Assembly: GCA_012295275.1 (NCBI GenBank)
Contig: CM022665.1
Coordinates: 2,563,167-2,623,166, forward strand
From: Chrysomallon squamiferum
Lineage: Eukaryota; Mollusca; Gastropoda; Neomphalida; Peltospiridae
DNA: 60,000 nucleotides
Reading direction: 5' to 3'
Below are positions 1-13,900 of this stretch, piece by piece. The notes under the pieces are model-generated. The model did no database searches and was not told the origin of the DNA. It worked only from the letters and a program-made list of their open reading frames with translations. How positions within the stretch are numbered: the first letter of the stretch is position 1; every line of letters starts with the position of its first letter. Made by a program: the position numbers and the translations under genes.

Positions 1-160
1 TGTCACACTCATTTGCATACACAAGGATGTTTAAAAAGTAACTGTGATGAAGTAGCCACTATAATTAAAAAAATAATAATAAAATTTAAAAAAATGTTAA
101 GCTGTGTGTATAATTAAGTGATAACATGTTAGAAATCTAAGTTTAGATGCTATCACTGAC
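1..160. other. USP34 intron at the window edge
   Basis: AT-rich sequence downstream of the last recognised exon. The minus strand shows no continuation of the conserved USP34 sequence before position 1, so the next exon should lie outside the window. Confidence 0.6.
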
Positions 161-3100
161 CGGTAACTCTTTGTGTGGACTAAGCATGCTGCGAGCTGAT
201 CTGAATGACTGACGGAAATGATTGCTTGGAACAAGTGACACCAACAAATAAGCAGCAGCTGAAAAACACAACAATTCATGTATTTAGTACCTTCATTTAT
301 TACATTTTCTGATATCAGACAAAAGATAACAAATGTCCTGGGAATATATTAAGAGATAAATGAGTATTCAAACTCCATGATAAAAATGTTTTTTGTAATT
401 ATTATTATTATTATTAAAAAGATATAAAAAAAAAATGTGTCTTACCGTTCCTGACACGCACATTGTTATGTGCTAAAAGGTACTGTTCTACCCATGGTTC
501 CATCTGGTTTAGACACCAGACCTGAGCTAACTTGTTCCGTGTCACCTGACTGGTCAGCCATTCCAGGCACTGCTGAGGACACGACTTTGTCAGCTAAAAA
601 ATAACAGTTGACTTTGTAATTAATAAATGTCTTATGAAGACTAAAAAAAAAAAAAAAAAAAAAAAAAAACTATTTTGGAAGAAACTGTCTCAACAAACAA
701 AAACCAACACAACTTAAGAACAAAGTATTTGGTATGATTCAGTGAAATAAAAAAAAAAAAAAAATTAAATTTAATTATTATTATTATATTATTTATAAAT
801 ATTTTCTGCCACACTGTGAATGAAGAGTTAGAGGATGAAGTAACTGTACCTCCCAGAATCTCTGCAGCACATACTGGGTGTAGTGAGGCAGCCCAGGAGG
901 ACCACCAACAAACTCCACCAGCATTGACAGCAACTTGAAGAATGGCTGTGATTGCTGAAAAACAATCAAAAAAATGTCATGAAAGTAAAATGTAATATTT
1001 ATGAAAAAGAACATGGATTACTCATCAGATGTAGGACACATGAACATTTTCATTACTGCTTGCTTTGCCCCCCAAAAATAGGTTTTATTATTTAATAATT
1101 AATACTCAACATAGAATAACATTATTGCCATTTATCTTTTCTTATCCTGTTTATATATAATTGTTTTCTAATAATTACATGAATAAATACAGAATGTTCT
1201 TATGATAAATTTCCCTAAAATTATAGACAGACTGTATATCATGATGCTTTACTAACCCTATTAAATAAACATTATTACTTGTTACTTGCATTAATTGTAA
1301 ATATATCTTCTGGGCTAAAAGTTTTCATACTTACATCTGGATTCAGTTTTCTGATGGCACCAAAAATCATATTTACAATCTGAAAGAAAAGAAAAAGCAT
1401 GTAATGTTCAACTTGCTTTATCAAAACAGCACTTATTTGTTAACAGGAATGTACAACAATAATTACAACCAATAATGACAGACACACTCACTCTTAGAAT
1501 TACTGAATATATCAATAAAATACTTCCATGTGTCAAGTTATGTGTGTGTTATATAAAAATATAATACTCACTGCTACAGCCAGACTGTCACTCCATCTAG
1601 TTAAACTGAATATCAAGTTACACGTCTGTCTCACATTTATATTGTCTCTGATCTGACTGAACAAAAATGGGAAACCCTGAAGGAAAAGAAGTGAAAAAAA
1701 TTGAATTAATTTTGGTACAAGATTTCCAGTGCAGTGTTGAAATGTCAATACATTACAAATATTGTTCTTGACTGGGAATAAGCTCACAGGACTGAAGCCT
1801 AGGTGGGAATGGATTTAGTCAAGAGCATGGAGCTCAGTTCAGTTTCTAACAAAGGACAGTGACATGTATTAGTTTACATATATAATAACTAGTAACTTTG
1901 ATGGCTATTTACCCTACTTTGGCAGACAATTTCCGTCAGCTGAACTGTTTGAGCTCTTTGTGGGCTTTCAATCAAAGTGTTATCACCATGTGCTATTTAG
2001 TTTTATTTAGCATCAAACTCAACAACTGTGCTTATTATGTTTCTATATTACACATTTGTCACTGAACTTTGATGTTGTTCATGGCTTGCATTAAATCTTA
2101 CTTTAAAAAGAAAATAATATTATTCCAATTCCCTTTAGGTTGAAAAAAAAAAAAAAAAAAAAAAAACAAGTGTTTGCTGAACAAAAGAACTTGTGATAAA
2201 AACACTTTTCTACAAACATCAGTAATTTCACACAGTGTGTCATGTACCTTAACACCTATGATAGAACTGTAATCTCGTTCAAAGATCTGAAGCTGTTTGT
2301 TGTTGACTCGTGATTTCTCCACTAGCAAAGCAATCAGAGCAATCATCTTCTCAAGTGCTACAGGTCTGTAGTTGTCATCTGTGAGAGACACAACATCCTC
2401 CTCTTCATCATCATCAGACAGAATCTCAACCTGACAAGAGTAAGAAACAGTTATCAGAGCTATTTATTTCACTCAGGTCACAAAGCTGTTCATCAGTTTT
2501 ATATTCATTAACGTAAAGCCTCAGCAAACTTGCTTGACAAAATAATTTAATGTGTGAGTTTAATGTAAACTGGTTTACAAAACTAAATATTCAAACAGAT
2601 ACTAAAAAAGAAAAAAAAAAAAAGAATTAAGATAACAAGTTAATATTGTATTAATAACACTAATTTCAGTTCTTGTGAATTTTTTCAAATTGTTTTAATA
2701 TTTTTTTTCAAAATTATTATTATATTTATTTAAAACACACACAACTCATAAATTTGAGATTAATTTTTTCATTCACAGCTTATCATAGTGGGATACATAC
2801 TTAGATTTCTACAGCTCTCATAAATATTTAGTACTTATTCACATCTAAAAGACTTACAACAAAGGATAATTAAAAAAAAACCCAACAACCTGTGAACACT
2901 CATCAGGTACTTAAGCGTGACCTAGCATTTGAAAATAAAACAACTCACATAATTTTCCTGTGCTTTTTGTCCCATGTAGAAGTTGATCATTGTAGATATG
3001 GCACCAATATTGATAAGAAAGAGACATTCTTCATCACCAGTCTTGGCCCACTCGAGGAGGAAAGCAAAATACTCAGTGAGGTATTTACTGTGAGGACGAA

Positions 3101-5616
3101 CACCACGTTCAACCTGAAAATTTGAATAACAAACAAAACTGTCAGTGTGTCGTCTCAAATATTACATACTGTGGAAAGAAACTTTACTTCAGTTTCAAAT
3201 ACTACATGATTTCACATATTCCAAGTTAAATAAAAAGCTGGATGTTTAACCATTGATATTTACACACATTTCCTGAATATTTATCGTTAAACAGTGTAAA
3301 TATTTTTATTTTATTTAGGTAAAGATAATCTCTTGGAACCAGGACTGATTCTGGATTGGTAAGAAAGAAGAAAAAAAAAACTCAGATTATTATCACTGCA
3401 TTTAAATAAATTTCAGTCATTTTTAGAAACTTTCAAAGTTTTTCTTTTTTCAGACATCCATTAGATTCCACGAAATCTGTTCAGTAGTTTTTTCAAACAC
3501 TGTTAATGACAGATTTTAAACAAAATAAAACTTACTATAGCCAGCATCTTCTTAATAAATCTGGTTACACAGGACTGATTTCCAATGTCTGAGATGTCTA
3601 TTTCTCCATCATCCCTTTTTGAAAAAAAGAAAAGAAAAAAGTTATTAATGAAAAATCAGGGTGAAAATCCTCAAATGTTAAAATAACCTTTTGAGGCAAA
3701 AAAAATAAAAAAAATAAATAAATTAAAATAAAATAAAATAAATAAGAATAAATATTAAATTTGTCAGTCAGTTAGTTCATTAGTTCAACTGAATATCAGT
3801 GCTTTTAATACAAACATTATCAGTTACAAAAATAAAAAATAAAAACCAACTGTTATAAAATTGGGTATAACTATAATACAACATGTAGACTGCTGACATA
3901 AACAGACAGAGTAGTGATGACTTCTGTAAAACAATAAATGAACACCTACCCCTCCACGACTGGCTGCATGTACAGATCAACGTGAGTGTTTCTCAACTGA
4001 CTAATCACGTGGATAACCAACCTCTGAAACATCTGTGATTAAAAAAATAAATAAAAAACTTATTACTTGTGCTTCCCTAACAAATTCATCTGGATGTTGG
4101 TCCCAAATGCATCAATTACCACAGTACATTCATTTTACAGTAATTATATTACAATGAAATGTAGGAAATAAACATTAACAAGAAATAGCCAATTATGTAA
4201 ATATTCAAAAAAAAAAAGAAAAAAAAGAAATTTAACTTGCCTGCCTGACCATCTGATTTGGACATTTGATAAGAATCTGCTGAGGCCACCAGTCACTTTC
4301 TGCCATGTGATCTAGGAACCACTACAAAAATAACAAGATCACTTTTTTGTATATCAGTTCATAGCATAAATTGGTTACTAAAATATTTTATGTCCACATG
4401 CTTTCTCTGAACCACTGATTATCCATAATTATCTCTTAACTGCAAACAAATTCCCATCAGTTATTAGCATAAATATATTTATGTTTTTATAAAATTAGGT
4501 TTACAACCTGCTGATAAAATCTATACACACAAATGCAACTGCCACAAGCAGGGAATACTTTTAACTTTAAAATTGTACTTATGGTCATATATAAAAAAAA
4601 ATATTCTGCTTACTTCCATGTTATGTCTTGTTTTTTCCCATCCAATCTTAATAACAAAATACAGTAACAAAAAAGTATAATGAACAAATATGTGATTGGA
4701 AATTTTCTGTAGTTATGGCACCATCATTTAAATGGCTGAATGATTTACTGAAACACATAATTTTTAATAACAACAGCTATGGCAAGTAGTACTGCTAAGA
4801 TAAAGAAAATATTTAAATGACCCTACCTCACATGCTGCATGACAGGAGTTGAATTGCTTTGTAAGTAGCTCTATCCACTGTAACATTGTTGGCTGCAATT
4901 GAAAAAAAAAAATTAAAATTAGCTTCAGCATTAATGAAAATTAAGTTTTCTTTGTTACACTTCCTATAAAAATCAACATTTATAATATCCAGTAATCAGT
5001 GGCTGCAGGTAATAAATTAATCCAATCAAACATCAAACTCTAAGATGCTCAGTCATAAAGATCACACAGACATCTTCTGGCATAAATGTCAGGAGCAGAT
5101 CCAGGTTTTCTGATGAGGGGTGTCCACGACAAAAAGGGCATCATAACATGAAAAGACACTATTGAAAAATGACACACAGTTCACATGGACCATAGTATAA
5201 CAGTGCTACAACAGGGATGCTGGCAGAAGTATTCTACAGTGTTCACTAGATTGACAGAAATTTAAAAAAACTAAATATATTTTTAAAAAACCTAAAGATC
5301 CTAAATAAAAGGGGCACTTCTCAAATTTCAGGGGTGGGGTGGGTGTCCAAATGCCTTGGACCCCAGCTCCAGATATGCCCCAGAGTGTAAACAAGAGTAA
5401 CACTGTTTTAAATGTAATCACCTTTTCTTTTGCATGTATGAGAGTCTCGAGGACAAATGATGTGCTGAGTTGTGCAGCTTTCAGAGGAATGATGCTGTTT
5501 TCATTCTTGGGCAGTGTTGTTGGGATGTAGCCACAGATCTGCCACATAAAACTGAAATATGTGTGCTCAAACAGATTCTTGTCTTGAAGAAACTGTGTGT
5601 TGTCTCGCCATATCCA
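161..5616 (-). other. USP34: USP34 exons 50-61: C-terminal helical region, incomplete (residues about 2353-2803)
   Basis: Exons: 5422-5616, 4827-4892, 4241-4321, 3950-4032, 3536-3614, 2949-3113, 2248-2430, 1572-1676, 1335-1379, 850-954, 446-593, 161-258. Landmarks are QLSTSFVLETLIHAKEK, WFLDHMAESDWWPQQILIKC, DIGNQSCVTRFIKK, GVRPHSKYLTEYFAFLLEW, VEILSDDDEEEDVVSLTDDN, RPVALEKMIALIALLVEKSR, RQTCNLIFSLTRW, VEFVGGPPGLPHYTQYVLQR, RNKLAQVWCLNQMEPWVEQY and AYLLVSLVPSNHFRQSFRSA. The intron between 4241-4321 and 3950-4032 uses a GC donor (CAG|GCAAGT). The gene continues left of the window. Confidence 0.94.
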
Positions 5617-7424
5617 CTGAAAACAAAAAACAACATTTCAAACTATAACAAATAAAAATATTAAAAGAAGATTTCAAAAAGGCATTTAATAATCAACAGG
5701 ACAGTTACCCTTTATAATGTTTATTATCAACAGCTGATATTTGTGAAAAATTCAAACATAAAAGCCAATATGGTAGAAAAAAACCAAGACAAAACAAAAC
5801 AAAAAAGTAGTAATATAATTACAATTGTTTCGTAATTTAATAATTATTTACATTTAAAGATGCACATTCTTATTATTTTCTTTTTATAGCATTGTTTTGA
5901 AAATTACATGAAATTATCTATTTCACAAAGTATAAATCTAGCTGTGTTATGTTAAACAGGTTTATATTAACCTCGCCAAGGCTTGATGGCAATTCAAAAT
6001 TGAATTTCCTCTTGTCTTCCACAGGAACAACTTCCTCAACTTTCTTGTCTGCTGGAAATCTCTCATAAAATAACATGTATGCACTGTTTGTCTGAAACAG
6101 AATGAGACAAAAGTGTCAAAAAAATAAATAAATAATAATAAAAATAAATAAATAAATAAAAAGATAAATAATAATATATTAAACGGTGTTTATGATGGTG
6201 CAAATTAATAAAAACACTTATAAAAAAACTTCTTTCACATTATTTATAATTATTACTTCAGCTTATTCTTAACAAATAATAAAGTATAACTATGTAATAA
6301 GCCTACAGACTGCAGCTGTAATTTTCCATTCTTTTTCCTGTAGTAATACCTTACAGACTAATCAAAATCTAAAATCTACATTAAACAATCTCAAACACTG
6401 ATTTTTGAACATGTTTTTTTTCTGAACTGTTTTCAAATAGTTCTGAAAGTTGGCACCACTGAAATTCAGATTTTATAATGGTCAAATCAGTGTGATGAAT
6501 TGTGTAATGAAGTAAAGGCATTTATACATTTAAAGATATTTAAATATTTATACATTCCAACAGTGACCAAAAGGGTTTGGACACCCGTGTTGAGAACTGA
6601 TTATCTAAAACATAATGACATTTTGAAGAACACAAAAACTAAACACTGTTATATATGCTCAGAAACAAACCTTTTCAAACGAGAAGTCCATGAACTTGTC
6701 TGTCACAGAGTCGTAAGTCTTACTCTGAAAATAAACAGTTTCCTTTGATGTTAAAATGTTTATGAAAATGTCAATTAACAGGAAGACATTTCATCAGTAA
6801 TTATTATTTTTTTTTAGCAATCAGAGTGTTGTGCTCTAGAATGTAGCTGTAGTACTAATTTTTACCAAAAGATTTTATCTAAATAGTACAAATATTATAT
6901 AACTAAGATGAACTGCACATATATTATATGTTATTTTTCAGTATCACAAAAAGCCTCATCTTTTGATCTGTGCTTAACTGTTATTAGCTCACTGTGGGCA
7001 ACAAAATATTTTCTTTTTGTATTTCAGTGGCTGAATTAAAAAGGAAAAGGAAAAAAAAGTATATATTTAAAGGTATTTACTGTCATTTCTCCTCCAAAGC
7101 ACTCAGATGCTATCTGACATGGATCGAATGGTTTCACCTCAGCATCATTGAACAGAAACCTGCAAAATTATTTAATATTAAAAACAGTGTAACAATTAAA
7201 AGAACTCTCCCAAACATTAATCTTTTTTTTGTTTTTAAAAAAATGATCACAATATTCAAGGACTATTTTTTAAAACTTCCTTATTAATGCTTGAGCATTT
7301 AATTACCTTTGAAAAAAAAAAAAAAAAAAAAAAAATGACACAATGTCAACTTTATCACAATTATCACTTAAACTTTTCAATCACAAATTTACACTGTTAC
7401 TGAAACAAAATATAAAGTCTTAAA

Positions 7425-7460
<36 letters not shown>

Positions 7461-7949
7461 AAAAACAAAATGAACAAAAATGGACAAAAATCGTCTTAAC
7501 AATAGTAAACCAACCATTTATCTTGTCCGTTCTCTGTGTGACTGAGCCTGTCTCTTATGAAACTGTAGTAATGTCCACCATCTGCTGTTCCTGTGTGCAC
7601 TGTTACACCAATCAGTTCATATTCACAGCTTTCATCCTGCGTAGTGACATCCACTCCCATCATTGCTATCTCATCCTCCTCACTCTCATCAACTGAAAAT
7701 GATTGCTTTACTTGATTAAATGTCCTACTTCATTACGTAAACATTCTTTTTATCATTTAGGCATTTAAATTGCAATATGTTTCTCATTGTTTAATTACAT
7801 CTTTTCAATTTTAACATTAATTTGATACTTGTCTGAAAGATGACAAATGAAATATTTATGTATTCTCCATCTGTCTTTTTTTCTTCTTCTTTTTTTTTTT
7901 TTTAGCAAATAATAAACATTTAAAAAAATAAATTAAAAAACAATTTATG

Positions 7950-7981
<32 letters not shown>

Positions 7982-10900
7982 TTACTTTGAAGTTTGTCTG
8001 GTCCCATCAAGTTCTGTTCCATGTAAGGTGACATGTCCAGTCTGAGAGGAAATGAAAAATGTGTATTCACTTTTTCTTTCATCATTGTCACCATGTTGAA
8101 TGTATACCTCAGTGTGTTAAAACACAAAATGCGAGGCAGCTTACGAAAGCAGGCACTGAAATAAAGAAATAATTGTAATCAGTTGTTAGTTACTGAGGTT
8201 CTAATTAGACCAATGTGTACATATTTAATAAAAAAATAAAAAAGAAGAAAGAAAGAAGAAAAAGACTATAATAAATGGGAAAAATAGAAACATTAAAAAA
8301 AATAAATAAATAAATAAAAAAAGAAAGAGATCCATTTTAAACTTGTATTTATTTTACATCAATGTAAAAGAAGCTCTTTCTAACCAGTGGAATGTTTGGG
8401 GGAATGGGGTTTTGGAAGGTTTTTGGGTTGCTTTATTTTTATTTATTGTTTTTTGGTTGGGGGGGTTAATACATTTTTTAATGATAATTTCACATTAAAA
8501 ACAAGCTTTCATTTATTTCATTCAATAACATTTTTATGCCAAATTCTTAGAGTTATTTATTTCTATAACAATTCCAAACACTCACCGTTTCTCAGCTCTA
8601 ACTTTTTTCTGACATTTTGAACATGTGTACATATTGTCTCCTTCCAACATGTCTTTCACAGTAACTTCATCCAGTGACTCCTGAAGAAAATATTTATCAT
8701 GACAAAACTATGTGAAGATATTACCAAACACATTTTACTGTAAAATTATCACTTTAACAACATACAATTCTGTCAACAGTAATGGACCATTTTTTAATTT
8801 TTTTTTTTTAAATCCATTAAATGGGATGCAAGTACAGTAACACCTCAATAATTTACTGAACCTATCTCAACATTTGTCTGTAGAAGATGACATGATGGTC
8901 ACAAGGAAAATATCAGCAGCCAACTTTGTTATTTTATTGTTATGTATTAAAATATATTGTATATGACATGCCAACAAATAAATAAATAAATAAAATAAAA
9001 AATAAAATTTGTTTATGACAGCTGAATGTAATTTAAATCATGACACAAAAATATGAAGTGTGTTTAACACACAGTCCTGGGCATTTATGTTATTAAAATT
9101 TTATTAAGCTAAAATTATTTTTTAATCCTGGATATCATGACATTCTATAACTTGCATGAAATGGAATTAAAATTTTCACTTAATATAACTTTAAAAAAAA
9201 TAATAAAAATTGCTTTAATTGGCAGGTAAAATAGAGACAGATCTATATTTTCCAATAATTTGTTGTTTTTTCCAAAAACATTTTCACAAATATGAATATT
9301 ATAATTATTATAAAATGTCCATGCTTTAATCTATGTATCTGAATCATTTATTTTTTTCATATCAAAAAAAAAAAAAATGAAAAAATGTTATAAAAAATTA
9401 AATTTACATAGAGGTCTTTCATGTCTGTTACTTGACATCTCACTGTGTAGAATTCCTCAAATGTTCTACTAACATGTGGACAATCCTGAAAAATAAATAA
9501 ATAATATTTAAATTCAATACATTATAATAATCTTCAAAGTAAATATGAATGAGACAAAAATAATCCAATGTAGTTTGAAAGAATACTGTTTATTTTAAAT
9601 AAAGTCACTAAGCAAATAAACAAAAAATTAATATATACATTAACTTTCACATTAAAAATACAAAAGGAACTTTTATTTTTTAGAGACTGTTTTTGCAGCA
9701 GGTTGTGTAATGTACACATCTGTGGACACCTGACAGACACTGAAATATAAACTGCACATCTATACACATCAACATCATAAAAATATTTCTAGCCTTTTTT
9801 GTGTGGAAAACTGATCTCAAAAACTCCTTGTTACATTTCGATACATACTTGTATTAGATTTGTTTATTTTTTTCAATATTAAATACTGATTTATTTCTAT
9901 CTTTTTTTGTTTCTTTTCTTTTTTGGATACATTTCTAAATTTATTTCACCACAACCCCTCTGTTAAACTAAATACAGCTATGTTGGACAAAACAGACAGA
10001 ATGTTGTATTCAGATGTACGGTATATGTCGTATACACCATACTGGTAGTCATGAATTCAGAATGCACACTGTACATCTACAGTATAGCCAAGAGGTTAAA
10101 TTATTTGAGTTTTGTCCCATAACATTAAATAATGAAAATAATTAGGCATTTGTTTTGAAACTTAAATACTAATTTCAAATATTAAATTGAAAGTTGTTAT
10201 TAGCCAAGCCTCCATTATATTATAAATGTGTTTTGTAGTAAATTACTCTCACTGAAACATTCAAAGTGTTACTTACAAGAGACACAACATTATTTGTGAC
10301 AACTCCACCAAACAGACTTTTCACCAGTGTTTTCTGTAATAAAAACAAAAATAAAAAAATTACTCTGCATGTTAAACATTATTTTAAGTTTGATCCCTTT
10401 ACAAATTAAAGTGATGAATAATTTGTATTTATGAAAATTTACATTTTAATTCAATATGGTTCACTGCTATATGCATGTTCATTCTGAATATGATCACTAA
10501 CATCATAAAATGTTGTCACCTGGTTTTATTTGCATGGCCGAAACAAGTTGCTTTTATCTTTAATTTTTTTTTTTATCTAAAACTCTAGAACAATCACTTT
10601 AAGTGAAATTTTGCTGTGTTCATCAGACCAAGTATACCACTGGAATTAATTTTCCTTTGTTTCCACAAAACTAGTATAAAATATTGTTTTACACTAAGAC
10701 ACATGATGAGGTTTTGATGCACAACATATGTAATTTTGAAGTGTAAACAAATTAATCAGATTTGAAGTATTAAGCCTTTAACTCACAAAGGTAGGTTTGT
10801 CTGTATCATAAAGTAAAACAATACAAAAACATTCTAACCATTTCTGGGCACATTTCTTCCAACTTGGAGATGAGATCAGTGAAAAATTCTGTCATATCTT

Positions 10901-13900
10901 TCTGCTCTCCAGTGTTCAGTGGTTGTTTATCCATTGTATAGGCTTTGCAAAAACTCTTTGGGTTGTAAGCCTTTCTTTCACTTTCCTGAAAATATAATTA
11001 CCACTTAAGTGAAAATAAAACATTTTTCATAATCAGTTATTTAAAGACCATTTAGAATCTATTCTTTGCATTATTCAAGTGTTTCACAGTTTAAATAGTA
11101 AATGGATGGCATACAATATTGTAGCATCTCTGTTTAAGAATTGTATTTTTCATTTGTTTCAATATATGAAAAATATTTATATAACAGAGCAATTTTAAAA
11201 ACATAAGTGTCAACAAACCTGTAAATAAGCAAACATTTTCTGCAGTTCTATTAGAGTACCTTCATGCTTGGCATAATCAGAACACTGAAAAAATCAAAAA
11301 ATAACAATAAAAATTAAAATAATGTTTTAATCAAATACAGTTTACCTGTATCAAACGACAACTAAAAACTGTCAGTATTATTTTAAAAGTATGCACATTT
11401 CACATGGCAATTTAAATCAAATGAAATTTCTACCTCTAACTCTTTAGCACACCAAAATTATAAAAATGTTCTCCATAATGTCAGTGTCTCCTTATAAACA
11501 ACTATCTTGGAATAAAAATTTCATCATTTTTATCCTTCAGTTCCTAACATAACATGATAATCAACTGTAAAAAAAAAGTGCATAAAAAAAAAAAAAAACC
11601 TTTGTAAAGTTAGCTTCATTTCAATATCTATATTTATGAACAACTACTAAAACATGAGGAAATCTTTGGTAACAGATTACACAAAACACATACCTTTGCC
11701 TGCAAAACCGACTGTCTAGCCTGTGGGATCATATAGAGGTGCTGCATGCAAGTTGCCATATAGCAGGTAGCTCCCAGGTTTGTTAAACCCACATACCCAC
11801 ACTTGGACCGCCCATCTTCGTGGGGCCAGTAATCCCAAGGGTAAGGTGCATGGCTGTCTGAAATCATAAATTTAAGAACCAAATAAAGACAACTGATTTA
11901 AATATTTAACTAATGTTATAAATGGTGATGTTTAAATGGTAAGGAAAAGATTATATTAGTAATTTATTTTATGGTTCATTCCACATTAACTTCATCACTT
12001 TTGTGATTTATAATTACAGATAAATGATACACCTGATCCAGAAAGAGGGCATTGTAATTAAAAACAAAATGAAGAAAAAGACAAAAACAATTCTGCAAGG
12101 GAACATTTTTTTTTTTTTTTTTAAAGAATTAAAATAAAAATTTGAAATATTTATTTGTCTATGATCACTTGTTAACAAAATCAGATATTTCCGTCATCAC
12201 TGGTTTTGTTTACATAAATTAAATTCAGGTTTTCTTTGATTGTATTTATGCATGTTTTTATATATAAAATTTTAGCTATATACTCTTATAGACACAGCTA
12301 CAATATGAAAGATGTTCTTACCTTTGGTGTGCTGTACCATCATGTTAGCATGTAAAGCAGTGTAGTTTTCTGTGCTGCCCTTCACCATTTCTACTAAGAG
12401 ATCGTATGCTGCTGCACGTGAAGTCTGGCTTTTACATCGAGGTAGATAACGTTTTGTAGGCGATGGTAGAGCAAACAAGCTAGAGAAGATCTCATTCAGA
12501 AAAGTCTGGGGGAAAAAACAAATATGAACAAATCAGTGACAAAAAATAAAAAAGATTAAAGGACGTGTATCAAACACTATTTCGAATGAATAATGATTAC
12601 TTCAGTATTTTGCTGAAAAGGAAATCACTAGATGAAATCAAGTCAGGATAATAATTTATTTTTTTTTTTTTTTAATCAATGAACTGAAAATCATCTAACA
12701 GTTTCAGAAACCACTCTATTTTAGAATCTGTTACATAAATAAAGATTTTGTAGTAATATACTGAAGTTATGAAGAGAACTCGCACTAACAATTAAATGTA
12801 TTACAGTAGGTTGTTTACCTGTCCCTCTTCTGATGTTTTAAACTGTGGGTTGTGTTTCAGGACTGCTGTGAACAGATTCAACAAACCAATGAGACCATCG
12901 TCCTCCTCGTAGCCAACACGTGTCTCGTAGTAGGGACGGTTGGCAACGTGCTGAGCTATATCTTTGGCTAAGGCGTTCAGATCAACAATATTCTCCTGAA
13001 ATATTCATATTAGAACTTTATTTTATTCCATTCATTTCTTTTTTTCTATTCAGAATAATCTGAAATGGTTAATAAATTAAAATTTTCATGTCCATCAACA
13101 TTTTTATTCGATAATTTGTTGTTACTACAGTACTGATATTGCAAAAAAAAATTTTCATTTTAAACACTGTATTTAACAAATGTTATTTTGTAAACACTGA
13201 TGTGACTCTATATAAACTTAAGAAATACATACCAACTCAGTATTGATTTCTTCTTTGGAAATGCTATCCACAACTCTACAGACAAGCCAGAAGTAATCAC
13301 GACAACCAGGACCAAAAGGTTCCTTCTCCTTTCCACCTCCTTCAAACTGTACAAAAAAAAAAAAAATGTGTTGACAACAGAATTACTCTAATACCTTTTC
13401 TCAATGCTCGTCCAAAAGATATAACAGAAAGTTGATGTATTCTACAAAAACAGACCATTTTAGCTAGTTATATCAAAATGGAGGTTCAACATCTGCATTA
13501 CTGTTAGGAAGAGATTTTCATTTAAATATGTGATAGGTTATCCTTAGTCACATACAGCTAAATGATATGTTGAAAATAAAGTGAATTTTTCTTCAAACAT
13601 TTACATATGAAAACCTAAACAAAGATCAACAGTGTTTTGACATAAAACTGCTTTCAATATATATATATCACGTTATAATATTATCTGATCTTCATTTGTA
13701 TTTGTAAGTACTGGAGCAGCAGACTGCTGGAAAGCTGCTTCTTTCATACTTTTTGTAAATGGAAACAAGATTTTAAATCACAAACCTCCACGTTTTTCTG
13801 GGGTTTGAACAACAAAGCTTCTGGTAAGAGACTGAGAAGACTGGAGAGGATTGGGAAGAGAAAACTGTAACATCTCTTGTTGTCAGCAGTCTTTCCCAGG

